A stretch of DNA of 64,000 nt from Mycolicibacterium sp. lyk4-40-TYG-92 (GTDB taxonomy: Bacteria > Actinomycetota > Actinomycetes > Mycobacteriales > Mycobacteriaceae), in contig NZ_JARVRX010000006.1 of NCBI RefSeq assembly GCF_030209435.1, positions 61,837 to 125,836 on the forward strand, in the 5' to 3' direction. The notes below the pieces were generated by a model, which was not told where the DNA came from, did no database searches, and saw nothing but the letters and a program-made list of their open reading frames with translations. Of this stretch, positions 24,306-33,437 are shown piece after piece (the stretch's first letter is position 1; every line of letters starts with the position of its first letter). Position numbers and translations under genes: made by a program.

Positions 24306-24321
24306 GAGAACGTGCGTTCTC
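24306..24321. promoter_or_regulatory. TetR operator 1: GAGAACG-N2-CGTTCTC
   Basis: Perfect 7-bp arms with a 2-nt spacer, 19 bp upstream of the DUF1348 start. Confidence 0.8.
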
Positions 24322-24341
24322 TACGTGACTCGACTATCGTA

Positions 24342-24357
24342 GGGAACGAACGTTCTC
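24342..24357. promoter_or_regulatory. TetR operator 2: GGGAACG-N2-CGTTCTC
   Basis: Same motif with one arm base changed, 20 bp upstream of the TetR start. Centre-to-centre distance from operator 1 is 36 bp. One site serves each divergent promoter. Confidence 0.78.
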
Positions 24358-24376
24358 GACGTCAAGGATGGATTCG

Positions 24377-24937
24377 ATGCCCGCGCCGATCAGCGACGAA
24401 CAGAAGGCCCGCGACCGCGAGGCGCTACTGGACGCCGCCGAGGCACTCTTCTACGAGCGCGGCATCCAAGCCGTCGGCATGGACGACATCCGCGCTGCGG
24501 CAGGGATCGCACTGAAGCGCATCTACGGACTCTTCGCGACCAAGGAGGACCTCGTCGTCGCCGTGCTGCAGCGCCGGGACCGCCGCTGGCGAGGCAACCT
24601 GACCAATTACGTGGAACATCACACAGATCCGCGAGAGCGAGTTCTGGCGGTCTTCGACTGGCTCGGGCAATGGTTCGCCGAGCCTGGCTTCCGCGGCTGC
24701 GCCTGGATCAACGCCTACGGCGAACTGGGCGCCGCCTCTCCGGCAGTCCTGGCCGAGGTACGCGGCCACAAAGAGGCGTTCCACGAACAGATCGCCGGCT
24801 GGGTCGCCGCCGCCACCGACGCGCCGGCGGAACCCATGTGCCTGTTGGCCGAAGGCGCGATCGTGACCGCCGCCATCACCGGAGACCCCGCGGCAGCGCT
24901 GCGGGCCCGGGAGGCTACCGAAGCCCTGATGGGATGA
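24377..24937 (+). CDS. TetR-family repressor
   Basis: 186 aa. The helix-turn-helix is typical: LLDAAEALFYERGIQAVGMDDI, AGIALKRIYGLFATKEDLV. The ligand domain contains WFAEPGFRGCAWINAYGELG, found in a common actinobacterial TetR subgroup. ATG 24377 has AAGGA 8 nt upstream; ATG 24368 overlaps that site. It probably represses itself and the divergent DUF1348 gene through the paired GAACG palindromes. The inducer is unknown. Confidence 0.9.
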   Translation: MPAPISDEQKARDREALLDAAEALFYERGIQAVGMDDIRAAAGIALKRIYGLFATKEDLVVAVLQRRDRRWRGNLTNYVEHHTDPRERVLAVFDWLGQWFAEPGFRGCAWINAYGELGAASPAVLAEVRGHKEAFHEQIAGWVAAATDAPAEPMCLLAEGAIVTAAITGDPAAALRAREATEALMG

Positions 24938-24943
24938 CGACCA

Positions 24944-25360
24944 TCAGAACGGCCGGCTGTTCGCCTGCCATTTGGCGGATTCCGGTCGCGGACCGAAGCG
25001 CTCGACGTAGCGGTCGTGCATCTGCGACTGCTTCTGCCGCAGGACTTCGTCGATCAGGTTCGGGTCGAGGCCATGCTGACTCAGCCGGTAGCGGCGCCAC
25101 ACCTTGTTGAGCACGAACGCCATCACGAGGGCCCAGAAGTAGATCGGCAGCGTCATTTCTGAGTGCACGTACACCGACGCCGGCAGCAGCCACAGCGGCG
25201 CCAGTACGAAGATCGGCGGGATGGCGTACCGGATCATGTGCCGGCGCACGGCGCCGTCGTCTGTCAGGTCCTGACGCACCCATTCCCGCAGGTGATCCGG
25301 TAGGCGACGCCCGTAAGCGTAGGTGATGCGCTGCCAGAAAGTCGGACTGTCGGCGACCAT
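24944..25360 (-). CDS. DUF5313 membrane protein
   Basis: 138 aa. It begins SPTFWQRITYAYGRRLPDHLREWV, then has two hydrophobic segments (IPPIFVLAPLWLLPASVYV and LPIYFWALVMAFVLNKVWR) and a basic/polar tail. The layout is that of DUF5313, a mycobacterial family with no known function. ATG 25360 has AAAGGAG 5 nt upstream. It is convergent with the TetR gene and divergent from an OhrR-like MarR gene; palindromes near each start suggest MarR control. Confidence 0.82.
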   Translation of the reverse strand: MVADSPTFWQRITYAYGRRLPDHLREWVRQDLTDDGAVRRHMIRYAIPPIFVLAPLWLLPASVYVHSEMTLPIYFWALVMAFVLNKVWRRYRLSQHGLDPNLIDEVLRQKQSQMHDRYVERFGPRPESAKWQANSRPF

Positions 25361-25407
25361 GACGACTCCTTTGATTGATCAGATCGACGAGCACCATGCT
25401 TGTCGCA

Positions 25408-25422
25408 TCCTAATAGTTAGGA
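25408..25422. promoter_or_regulatory. TCCTAA-N3-TTAGGA palindrome
   Basis: Perfect 15-bp palindrome 47 bp upstream of the DUF5313 start. It shares the TTAGG/CCTAA core with the palindrome at 25530. Confidence 0.6.
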
Positions 25423-25529
25423 CACTATCAATTAGCTCACTATTCCAGTAGGTCCGAGGAGCGTGATGCAGGCCGCAGCTGAGCGCGACGGCGCCGAACG
25501 GATCAATCCACCATCGTGGGCGCAAAGTA

Positions 25530-25541
25530 TTAGGGCCCTAA
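25530..25541. promoter_or_regulatory. TTAGGGCCCTAA palindrome
   Basis: Perfect 12-bp palindrome, 21 bp upstream of the MarR start, likely over its promoter. Shared core with 25408-25422 suggests one regulator binds both. Confidence 0.6.
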
Positions 25542-25562
25542 CTGCGTAATAAACTCAGCATC

Positions 25563-26051
25563 ATGTCCGCTGCCCCGGAAGACGTAGACCCCTTGGCGCT
25601 GGAACGGCAGGTCTGCTTCGCGCTGGCCATCACCAATCGCGCGGTCCTTGCGATCTACCGACCACTGCTCGAACCACTCGGGCTGACGCATCCGCAGTAC
25701 CTGGTGCTGCTGGCCTTGTGGGACAACACAAAAGCCAAGCAGGACCCGTTGACCGTCAAGCAGATCGCCGCGCTGTTGCAGATGGATTCGGCCACCGTGT
25801 CCCCGATGCTCAAACGCCTCGAGGCGCTCGAGTTCATCAGCCGCACCCGCAGCGCCACCGACGAACGCACCACACACATCACGCTGACACCGAAAGGTGT
25901 CGCGCTGCGTCGCCGTGCCCTGAAAATTCCGCCCGCGGTCGTCGAACAACTCGGCGTCGGCCTCGACGAGCTGGAACGCCTTCACGACGTACTCACCAGA
26001 ATCAACGCAGCTGCCGTTGCCGCCGGCACCCTGACCGCCAAAACCGGATAA
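25563..26051 (+). CDS. MarR-family regulator, OhrR-like
   Basis: 162 aa. The sequence LERQVCFALAITNRAVLAIYRPLLEPLGLTHPQYLVLLALW carries the N-terminal Cys of organic-peroxide-sensing OhrR proteins (here in RQVCFAL) and the usual LTHPQY. Winged helix: LTVKQIAALLQMDSATVSPM, LKRLEALEFISRTRSATDER. Oxidation of that Cys releases DNA in OhrR. No ohr peroxidase gene adjoins it; the divergent neighbour is DUF5313. Matching palindromes upstream of both genes suggest autoregulation and control of DUF5313. Confidence 0.88.
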   Translation: MSAAPEDVDPLALERQVCFALAITNRAVLAIYRPLLEPLGLTHPQYLVLLALWDNTKAKQDPLTVKQIAALLQMDSATVSPMLKRLEALEFISRTRSATDERTTHITLTPKGVALRRRALKIPPAVVEQLGVGLDELERLHDVLTRINAAAVAAGTLTAKTG

Positions 26052-26490
26052 CCGACCGACGAAGCCGGCACAGGCATCGACGATTTACCCGCTTGACGAA
26101 TTCGCCCTGGCCGCGCTTACACGACATTTGCTCAGCAGGACGCGACGTCGACGCCAGGCGAACAATCACGCCGGAGCTTGCACGAGGGCCTGCAGACTTT
26201 CGCGGGTTTTGGCACAAATCCAAAACCCGCGCTAACCCAATGGCCCGACAATTGATCTCACGACCGCCACCGAGATACCTTCGCGGGTCAAGATCATTTT
26301 CTTGCGGGTGGCGGACCCTTATCTGAATCACTGTGAAAATAGTTATCCGAAGCGACAATTGAGATTGCTGTGGCAGTTTCTCCTCGGCACCAGAATGATT
26401 TTGACGCGGGTTGTCGACCTTTTTTGCACGATCGATCCGAAATGGACGTCAGGTGGTTACCGTTTCTGAACGGCGGTAGGGAGGGGCACG
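26052..26490. other. Intergenic region between the MarR and DUF2235 genes
   Basis: 439 bp, visibly lower in GC than its surroundings. It holds the terminator at 26201-26231 and presumably the DUF2235 promoter further right. The minus-strand frame across 26002-26358 has no family features and is not called. Confidence 0.6.
26201..26231 (+). terminator. Terminator hairpin
   Basis: Perfect 12-bp stem (arm cgcgggttttgg) with a 7-nt loop, about 150 bp after the MarR stop. Confidence 0.8.
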
Positions 26491-27648
26491 ATGTCCAAGC
26501 GAATAGTGGTGTGCTGCGACGGCACCTGGAATACCCCCGACCAGCACAGCGGTGGCACCCCTACCCCGACCAACGTCACCAAACTCGCCTTGGCGATCGC
26601 CCGCAGCGATCCACACGGCGTGGAACAACGCATCTTCTACCATCGCGGCGTCGGAACCAGCCGCTCCGAACGCATCCGCGGCGGCGCCTTCGGCTTCGGA
26701 CTGGCCCGCGATGTCCGCGACACGTACCGCTTCCTGGTGGACAACTACGAACCCGGCGACGAACTGTTCTTCTTCGGCTTCAGCCGCGGCGCCTTCACGG
26801 CCCGCAGCACCGCCGGGTTCGTCCGCAATTGCGGAATCCTGCGCCGCGAGTACGCCGACAAAATCGGCGAGGCGTACAGCTTCTATCGCAGGCGCAGCAG
26901 CACCAGCCACCCCCGGAGCATCGAGGCGACCCTCTTCCGAAGCTCGTACTCCCACGAACCGGACATCCACTTCATCGGCGTCTGGGATACCGTCGGAGCG
27001 CTCGGCATCCCGCTGAACGGGCTGCGCCTGGTCAACCTGTTCAACCGGCGCTTCCAGTTCCACGACACCGCGCTGAGCACCAAGGTCCACGGCGCATTCC
27101 AGGCGCTGGCGATCGACGAGAAGCGCGGGCCCTTCCGGCCCGCCGTCTGGCAACAGGCACCGAACGCGCCCAAGTCTCAACACGTCGAGCAGGTGTGGTT
27201 CGCCGGCGTGCACTGCGACGTCGGCGGCGGCTACAACCCGCCCGGCCTCAGCGACATCACCCTGCCGTGGATGGCGCGGCAAGCGCACAAGTACGGTCTG
27301 CACTTCGAGCCCGGTGCCTTCGATTATCGGGAGAGCGCGTACGCCCCAGACCCGGATCCGACCGCGACCATGGCCGACCGGACCTCGGTGCATCCGGACC
27401 CACTGCAGCTACCAGAGAACTCACGCACCCGCTTCTATCGGCTCATCCCGCCATACGTCCGTCCGATCGGCACGACTGACTGGGACCGCGAATCCATCGC
27501 CTCGACCGCAGTCGAACTCCATGACGCAAAGCTGCACTACTACGAACCGAAAAACTTGGTCGCCTACATCAGCGGCCCACACAACATGGAAAAGATCGAG
27601 CTGCAGACGGGGTGGCGACCTCCGATCGAAGCGCCTGAACAACCTTGA
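26491..27648 (+). CDS. DUF2235 alpha/beta-hydrolase
   Basis: 385 aa. It starts KRIVVCCDGTWNTPDQ, the invariant opening of DUF2235, and has the nucleophile elbow FFGFSRGAFTAR (Ser near residue 98). IHFIGVWDTVGALGIP and VEQVWFAGVHCDVGGGY follow as further conserved blocks, the last with the probable catalytic His. DUF2235 includes the Tle1-type phospholipases delivered by type VI secretion in Proteobacteria, and housekeeping relatives elsewhere. Here there is no secretion or immunity gene nearby and no signal peptide, so it is probably an intracellular lipase or esterase. ATG 26491 has GGGAGG 6 nt upstream. Confidence 0.92.
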   Translation: MSKRIVVCCDGTWNTPDQHSGGTPTPTNVTKLALAIARSDPHGVEQRIFYHRGVGTSRSERIRGGAFGFGLARDVRDTYRFLVDNYEPGDELFFFGFSRGAFTARSTAGFVRNCGILRREYADKIGEAYSFYRRRSSTSHPRSIEATLFRSSYSHEPDIHFIGVWDTVGALGIPLNGLRLVNLFNRRFQFHDTALSTKVHGAFQALAIDEKRGPFRPAVWQQAPNAPKSQHVEQVWFAGVHCDVGGGYNPPGLSDITLPWMARQAHKYGLHFEPGAFDYRESAYAPDPDPTATMADRTSVHPDPLQLPENSRTRFYRLIPPYVRPIGTTDWDRESIASTAVELHDAKLHYYEPKNLVAYISGPHNMEKIELQTGWRPPIEAPEQP

Positions 27649-27674
27649 CCGCAGCCCAGTCCGCGCGACGCCGC

Positions 27675-28346
27675 TCAGCCGAGCAGGGCGCCGATGGCGC
27701 TCTCCGGCAAGTTGTCCAGTAACGCGCGCGGACTTTCGAAGACCTCAGCCACGCCGGCGGCACGCAATTCATCGGCGCCCACTCCGCCGGTCAAGAGACC
27801 GATGGACGTGACCCCAGCCCGCGCGCATGCTTGCGCGTCCCAGATCGCGTCGCCCACGAACACCGCCTGTGCGGGACCGACACCCGCCTTGTCCAGTGCC
27901 ACCTCGATGATGTCGGGATCGGGCTTGGCCGTGTCGACATCGCCGGACATGGTCACTGCCGACACGACGTCGTCACAGTCGAGGACGCCCCGCGTCAGTT
28001 CCAACTCGTCCTCGGGTGCCGAGGTGGCCAGGACCACCTGCAGGCCCAGATCAGCGACTCGGTGCAAGAGCTCGCGCGCACCGGGTAGCGGCCGCATCAA
28101 TCCAGCCGCCTGGCGGTAATAGCGGCTGTGCAACTGCTTGACCCGCTGCTCGACTTCGTCGGGCAGATCGCCGCAAAGGTCGTGGATCAGCGACGTGCCG
28201 TCCATGCCGATGCATCGATGGACGCGCCATGCCTGCACCGGCAGTTGTTCCTCGGCGAACGTGCGCAGCCACGCGTGTACGTGCAGGTAATTCGAATCAA
28301 CCAACGTGCCGTCGACGTCGAACAAGACCGCTGGGTGTTGCGCCAT
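27675..28346 (-). CDS. HAD-superfamily phosphatase
   Basis: 223 aa phosphoglycolate-phosphatase-like HAD hydrolase. Motif I is VLFDVDGTLVDSN (nucleophile Asp), motif II VLATSAPEDE, motif III Lys in DTAKPDPD and motif IV VFVGDAIWDAQAC. A helical C1 cap lies between motifs I and II, placing it with the beta-phosphoglucomutase/phosphoglycolate group. The substrate cannot be told. It is convergent with the DUF2235 gene (26 bp apart) and appears monocistronic. Confidence 0.9.
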   Translation of the reverse strand: MAQHPAVLFDVDGTLVDSNYLHVHAWLRTFAEEQLPVQAWRVHRCIGMDGTSLIHDLCGDLPDEVEQRVKQLHSRYYRQAAGLMRPLPGARELLHRVADLGLQVVLATSAPEDELELTRGVLDCDDVVSAVTMSGDVDTAKPDPDIIEVALDKAGVGPAQAVFVGDAIWDAQACARAGVTSIGLLTGGVGADELRAAGVAEVFESPRALLDNLPESAIGALLG

Positions 28347-28445
28347 ACCCCGGCGAGTACCCCCGATCAGGGCCGCCTACACCACACTTGTCCGACAACC
28401 GGCCGACCGCGAATTACCTTGGCAGTGCTGCGGTTACGCGCTCGA

Positions 28446-29189
28446 CTAGTTGACGCCAGAGGCCTGGGCGGTCGACTGGGCCGGCTTGGCCGCGCCCCCG
28501 ATTCGGCTCACCACGTAGTCGGCGGCCCGGTCGGTGAGCCCGCGCGCCGGGTACGCACCGTGGGCGCCCTGATCACTGCCGGTCGGCGAGCACACCGGAT
28601 CCTCGGGGATGCAGATGTCATCGGTCTTGCCGACGTAGCGCGGGCCGACGGTGATGGGCGGCGCGCCCGTGTAGATCATCTGCAGGAACCCGCTGGACGG
28701 CTTCCCGAAGAGGACGACCGCGGCCACGTGGTCGGCGGTCGCTGCCGGCATCGGCCCGGTCAGGCCCGGTGGCAGGGTGAAGCCCTGCGGCACGGTGTCC
28801 TCGGTGATGTACGCCGCGACCGCCGCGCCCTGCGAGTAGCCGCCGAGCACGACCTTGGTGTTCGGACACGCGTTCGTCGTGGCGATGACCTTGTTTCTCG
28901 CGTCGATCACGCCGTCGGCGGCGGTCGCGAAATCAAGGGATGCAGGGTAATCGACCGCGTAAGCATCGACCGACTTTCCAGGCGCTTTCGCGCGGAGCGC
29001 ATCCACAAACGCCTGCCCCACGCCACCGACACCCGCGGGCTCGAAGGTGCCTCTGGCGAAAACCACCTGTACGTCCGGGCACGCCTCGGCAGTGGCACTG
29101 CCGGACCCGGCGACGCCCGCGGCAACGCCCGCGCTCGTCACGAACACTGCCGTAACAGCAGTAACCAACCATCTTTCATTTCGGTTCAT
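28446..29189 (-). CDS. Secreted cutinase-family esterase
   Basis: 247 aa. A signal peptide (WLVTAVTAVFVTSAGVAAGV, cleavage near ATAEA) precedes the cutinase domain. ACPDVQVVFARGTFEPAGVG is followed by the nucleophile in VLGGYSQGAAVA, and DDICIPEDPVCSPTGSDQGAHGAY holds the acid/base region and the conserved Cys pair. These enzymes (Culp/CFP21 group in mycobacteria) hydrolyse esters and lipids outside the cell. The C-terminal 25 residues are Ala/Gln-rich and flexible. It is monocistronic, on the same strand as the upstream mmpL gene but 220 bp from its end. Confidence 0.93.
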   Translation of the reverse strand: MNRNERWLVTAVTAVFVTSAGVAAGVAGSGSATAEACPDVQVVFARGTFEPAGVGGVGQAFVDALRAKAPGKSVDAYAVDYPASLDFATAADGVIDARNKVIATTNACPNTKVVLGGYSQGAAVAAYITEDTVPQGFTLPPGLTGPMPAATADHVAAVVLFGKPSSGFLQMIYTGAPPITVGPRYVGKTDDICIPEDPVCSPTGSDQGAHGAYPARGLTDRAADYVVSRIGGAAKPAQSTAQASGVN

Positions 29190-29409
29190 CTAGACCGCCC
29201 CAACTCGACCTGAAACCCGTAACGGGGCAATGGCCCCGGTTCTCCCAATTACTGTCTACCCCATCCGGCCCAGTCGAATCCCCCACCGTCCAGTGATTCA
29301 CACCACGCAACAGAGCTCGCCTCGGCGAAATCGGCTGCCTCGAACCGGAAGTCAATGGATCGGGTGGGCGGATGCCGATACCGACTGTCTCAGCCCAGGA
29401 GCACCGGCC

Positions 29410-32307
29410 TCAGACGGACGCCAGGTCGGATTCACGCGGGACCGGCTTCGGCCACGGCTGCGGAACCGGACGCTGACGCACGCGCTGCGGCCACCAGAAC
29501 CAGCGTCCGAGCAGGCTGGCGATCGACGGCGTCATCAGAGACCGCACCACCAGGGTGTCGAACAGCAGACCCAGACCGATGGTCGTACCGACCTGGCCGA
29601 TGATGATCAGCTTGCTCACCGACATGGACATCATGGTGAAGGCGAACACCAGGCCCGCCGAGGTGACCACCGAGCCGGTGCCCACCATGGCGCGGATGAT
29701 GCCGGTGTTGAGGCCGGCGTGGATTTCCTCCTTGATCCGGGACACCAGCAGCAGGTTGTAGTCCGCGCCCACCGCCAGCAGCACGATGACCGACATCGGC
29801 AGCACCATCCAGTGCAACGGGATACCCACGATGTGCTGCCAGAGCAGTACCGAGAGACCGAAGGCCGATGCCAGGCTGAGCACCACCGTGCCGACGATCA
29901 CCGCCGATGCGACGACCGCACGGGTGAGGACCAGCATGATGATGAAGATCAGGATCAGTGCCGCGGCCGCGACGATCATGAGGTCGTAATCGGCACCGAT
30001 CTGCATGTCGTTGTACATCGCGGCGCTGCCACCGAGGTAGATCGAGGAACCCTCGAGCGGCGTGCCCTTGATCGCGTCGGCCGCCGCGACCTTGAGCGGC
30101 TCGATGCGCGAGGTGCCCTCCTGTGTCAGCGGGTTACCTTGGTGAATGATGGTGAACCGCACCGCATGTCCGTCGGGCGACATGAACAGCTTGAGACCTC
30201 GCTGGAAATCTGCAGTCTCGAAGGCTTCCGGCGGCAGGTAGAACGAATCGTCGTTCTTGGCCGCGTCGAACGCCTCGCTCATCGCGGTGCCGGTCTGCTG
30301 CATCGCGATGGTCTGATCCTGCTGCGCCTTCTGCATCTGGTACTGGTTCAGCAGCACCTGCTTCTGATGCTTCATCGACGCGATCTGCTTGGGCATCGTC
30401 GCGACCATCTTGGGCATGAGGTCGGCCATCCGCTGCATGTCGGGAACGATGGCCTGGAAGTCATCGGACATCAAACTGATGCCGTCGATGCTCTCGAAGA
30501 CCGACCGCATGGACCAGCACACCGGGATGTCGAAGCAGTGCGGCTCCCAGTAGAAGTAGTTGCGCATGGGCCGGAAGAAATCATCGAAGTCCGACAGGTG
30601 ATCTCGAGTGTCACCCATGTCATCCGAGGTGGTCTTCATCTTGTCGGCCATCCGCTGCGACACCGCCGCCAGATCTTTCTGGACGCTCATCATCTCGGTC
30701 ATGGCGTCGATGCTGTTCTGCAGATCGTCGGCCTGAGAGAGCAGATTATTCAGATTGGTCTGCGTGTAGTCGTTGTTCATGAGCTGCGTGGAGCCGCTCT
30801 GTCCGACGGTGTACGGGATCGTCGAGTGCTTGATCGGGTCACCGTCAGGTCGGGTGATGGTCTGCACCTGGGCAATTCCGTGCACGTTCTTCAGCGCCTT
30901 GGCGATCTTGTCGATCACCAGGAAGTCCGCCGGGTTCCGCAGATCATGATCGGACTCGACCATCATCAGATCCGGGTTCATCTTGGCCTGCGAAAAGTGC
31001 CGGAATGCAGCGTCATAGCCGACGTTGGCGGGGATGTCCTTCGGCAGGTAGATCCGGTCGTCGTAGATGGTGTGATAGCCCGGTAGCGCGATCAGACCGA
31101 CCAGTGCGGCCACCACGGCGCCGACCAGGATGGCGCCGGGCCAGCGCACCGTGGCGGTGCCGACCCGATGCCAGCCGGCGGTTCTCGTGTTCTTGCGGGG
31201 CTCGAGGACCCGGCGGAAGCGGGTTGCGACCGAGATCACCGCCGGCCCCAGGGTCAGCGCCATCGCGACCACCATCACCATGCCGATGGCCAGCGGGAAG
31301 CCCATGGTCTGGAAGTACGGCAATCGGGTGAAGTGCAGGCACAGCGTGGCGCCGGCAATCGTCAGGCCGGAGGCCAGCACCACGTGCGCGGTGCCGTGAA
31401 ACATCGTGTAGTAGGCCGATTCTCGGTCTTCTCCGGCCCGCCGGGCCTCCTGATAGCGACCAATCAGGAAGATGACGTAGTCCGTCGCCGCGGCGATCGC
31501 CAGCGTCACCAGCAGGTTGGTGGCGAAGGTGGTCAGCCCGAAAACGTTGTGGTAGCCCAGGAATGCCACCAGACCGCGCGCCCCGGAGAGTTCGAGCACG
31601 ACCATCACCAACACGAGCAAGGTCGCGATGACGGATCGGTAGACCAAGAGCAGCATGACCGCGATGACGCCGAAGGTGACCAGTTCGATGAGCTCCATGC
31701 TCTTGTCGCCGACGACGTTCTGATCGGTGCTGGTCGCTGCGGGACCGGTCACATAGGCCTTCACCCCTGGCGGAGCGGGGCTTTCGGTGGCGATGTGGCG
31801 CACCGCGGCGACCGAGTCGTTGGCCAGCGTCTCGCCTTGATCGCCTGCGATGTAGACCTGCACGTAGGCCGCTTTGCCGTCGCGGCTCTGCGCGCCCTTG
31901 GCGGTCAGGGTGTCGCCCCAGAAGTCCTGGACGTGCTGGACGTGGGTGGTATCGGCGCGGAGGTCAGCGACCATCTTGTCGTAGAACGCGTGCGCGTCGG
32001 CTCCCAGCGGACGGTCGCCTTCGAGCACGATCATCACCGAACTGCTGGTGCTGTATTCGTCGAACACCTTGCCCACGCGTTTGGTGGCGATCATCGACGG
32101 CGCGTCGTTCGGGCTCATGGACACCGCGCGCAGCTTGCCGACTTCCTCGAGCTGCGGGACGACGGTGTTCAGCGCGGCGATGACGCCGATCCAGGCCAGG
32201 ATGATCAGCACCGCGAACCGGCGGAGGAATCGCGGTATCCCCTTGTGCCCCTTGGCTTCTACCGCCGGAATGGCATCGGTCTGGGCCTCGTCGGCCGGCG
32301 CGCTCAT
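29410..32307 (-). CDS. mmpL: MmpL-family RND transporter (MmpL4/MmpL5 group)
   Basis: 965 aa inner-membrane transporter. A first helix ([20 protein letters not shown]) and two further helix bundles flank two periplasmic domains, about 12 helices in all. The second periplasmic domain contains a long Met/Gln/Asp-rich coiled coil with the cysteine pair CFDIPVC at its tip, typical of MmpL4/MmpL5. Proton-relay residues lie in the ATDYVIF-type and GADYNLL helices. In M. tuberculosis MmpL4/5 export mycobactin/carboxymycobactin with MmpS4/5; other members move glycopeptidolipid or drugs. The start overlaps the mmpS stop (ATGA). A DUF5078 gene upstream favours a siderophore role. Confidence 0.92.
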   Translation of the reverse strand: MSAPADEAQTDAIPAVEAKGHKGIPRFLRRFAVLIILAWIGVIAALNTVVPQLEEVGKLRAVSMSPNDAPSMIATKRVGKVFDEYSTSSSVMIVLEGDRPLGADAHAFYDKMVADLRADTTHVQHVQDFWGDTLTAKGAQSRDGKAAYVQVYIAGDQGETLANDSVAAVRHIATESPAPPGVKAYVTGPAATSTDQNVVGDKSMELIELVTFGVIAVMLLLVYRSVIATLLVLVMVVLELSGARGLVAFLGYHNVFGLTTFATNLLVTLAIAAATDYVIFLIGRYQEARRAGEDRESAYYTMFHGTAHVVLASGLTIAGATLCLHFTRLPYFQTMGFPLAIGMVMVVAMALTLGPAVISVATRFRRVLEPRKNTRTAGWHRVGTATVRWPGAILVGAVVAALVGLIALPGYHTIYDDRIYLPKDIPANVGYDAAFRHFSQAKMNPDLMMVESDHDLRNPADFLVIDKIAKALKNVHGIAQVQTITRPDGDPIKHSTIPYTVGQSGSTQLMNNDYTQTNLNNLLSQADDLQNSIDAMTEMMSVQKDLAAVSQRMADKMKTTSDDMGDTRDHLSDFDDFFRPMRNYFYWEPHCFDIPVCWSMRSVFESIDGISLMSDDFQAIVPDMQRMADLMPKMVATMPKQIASMKHQKQVLLNQYQMQKAQQDQTIAMQQTGTAMSEAFDAAKNDDSFYLPPEAFETADFQRGLKLFMSPDGHAVRFTIIHQGNPLTQEGTSRIEPLKVAAADAIKGTPLEGSSIYLGGSAAMYNDMQIGADYDLMIVAAAALILIFIIMLVLTRAVVASAVIVGTVVLSLASAFGLSVLLWQHIVGIPLHWMVLPMSVIVLLAVGADYNLLLVSRIKEEIHAGLNTGIIRAMVGTGSVVTSAGLVFAFTMMSMSVSKLIIIGQVGTTIGLGLLFDTLVVRSLMTPSIASLLGRWFWWPQRVRQRPVPQPWPKPVPRESDLASV

Positions 32308-32729
32308 GCGGCCTTCACAAAGCAGAAGGTTTCGGCGTTCATACCGGTGGCGGTCCTCTCTTCTTTGACCACGTCATCGACACTGACCCGGCAGCTGATG
32401 CTGTTGCCGTCGCCCTGGGCCAGGATGTTGGGCTGGACCGAGGGCAGGGTGGTCTGCAGGACCAACGTCCACGGCAACGACACCCCCGCGGCACGCTGCG
32501 GCTTGCCTTCGAGGTCCATGTAGTTGATGGTGGCCGTGCTACCCGTGCCGTAGATCTCGTACTTGACGAACTTGGGGTTGAAGTCCTCGGCGTTGTCCGA
32601 ACTCTTTTCGGTGATCACAACCGGGTTCGAACCGAACACCTGGCGCACATTCGACACGATCACCACGCCGCCGGCCACCGCGGCGATCACCAATATCGGT
32701 AGCCATGCCCGTTGAAACACTCTTGTCAT
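32304..32729 (-). CDS. mmpS: MmpS-family accessory protein
   Basis: 141 aa. A single N-terminal membrane helix ([19 protein letters not shown]) is followed by a periplasmic beta-sandwich: [54 protein letters not shown] and a terminal [10 protein letters not shown], whose two Cys probably pair. It is the partner of the coupled MmpL. The sequence reads closer to MmpS5, while the neighbourhood (TetR, DUF5078) is like that of mmpS4 in M. tuberculosis. A TetR-type operator lies 104-128 bp upstream, matching one before the divergent regulator. Confidence 0.92.
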   Translation of the reverse strand: MTRVFQRAWLPILVIAAVAGGVVIVSNVRQVFGSNPVVITEKSSDNAEDFNPKFVKYEIYGTGSTATINYMDLEGKPQRAAGVSLPWTLVLQTTLPSVQPNILAQGDGNSISCRVSVDDVVKEERTATGMNAETFCFVKAA

Positions 32730-32832
32730 CGCTGCCTTCTCCAGAAGTTGCCGACCGCACGGTCGTCGGGCATGCGGAAGCGCACCACCGTTGGTGGGCC
32801 CCCGGACATCTAGCTAGGTAACCTAACGGAAA

Positions 32833-32857
32833 AAGTGGATAGAGTCCATCCATTTAA
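32833..32857. promoter_or_regulatory. TetR-type operator upstream of mmpS
   Basis: Arms aaagtggat and atccattta around a 7-nt spacer, one mismatch. Core GTGGAT-N7-ATCCA is the same, with the same spacer, as in the palindrome at 33869-33907. Confidence 0.68.
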
Positions 32858-32969
32858 ATGTCGTCTTCGTTACAACCCCACACCGGCCAACTGCATTCCT
32901 GCCGCGTGCAGAAAAATCCGATCCCACCGGAAAACCCTTGGTCAGCAGGAAAATTCAGATGCAGATCGC

Positions 32970-33437
32970 TCAGCTGTTGGTGGCAAAGTCCCAGACCTGC
33001 ATGTTGCCGGCCGGGTAGCTCAGGCACACGTCGGTCGCCTTGGCGACCACACCCTTGTTGTTGAAGAACACCTTGGCCCAGTTACCCCAGTGCGTGGCCA
33101 CCTGCTCGTAGTAGACGTTGGTGGCGGTGTCCTCGGAGTACTGCCGGCGGCCGGCCTGGTCCAAGGAGAAGAACCAGTGGATGCGGTCCTCGGCCATCTG
33201 CTGGATGTCGGCGGGCCGGTTGTTCCGGTCGATCATGTAGCGCTGGTAGTACACCGGACTGGTGTCACGTACCGCCTGCAGGTACTGCTCGGCGTCGCAG
33301 GTGGTGGTGATGATCCGGTGCGGGATCGGGTAGTCGTCGGTCGCGTCAGCGGCAGCCGGCCCGGCCAACGACAGAGCGGTCGCCGTAAGACCGAACGCCA
33401 TGGCAGCCAATCCGGCACGGCGGGATCTGAGCGTCAT
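32970..33437 (-). CDS. Secreted DUF5078 protein (Rv0455c-like)
   Basis: 155 aa. The signal peptide ([20 protein letters not shown], cleavage after AAADA) is followed by [51 protein letters not shown] and [15 protein letters not shown], the hallmark blocks of DUF5078. Two Cys in the mature part can pair. I recall the M. tuberculosis member Rv0455c as a secreted protein needed for siderophore export with MmpL4/5, encoded close to mmpS4-mmpL4. The start overlaps the DUF732 stop (ATGA). mmpS lies 240 bp downstream, on the same strand. Confidence 0.88.
   Translation of the reverse strand: MTLRSRRAGLAAMAFGLTATALSLAGPAAADATDDYPIPHRIITTTCDAEQYLQAVRDTSPVYYQRYMIDRNNRPADIQQMAEDRIHWFFSLDQAGRRQYSEDTATNVYYEQVATHWGNWAKVFFNNKGVVAKATDVCLSYPAGNMQVWDFATNS

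Noticed and set aside
29230..31086. 618-codon plus-strand open frame
   Set aside because: Antisense to mmpL; His/Arg-rich translation without any motif, as expected from high-GC complementary frames.
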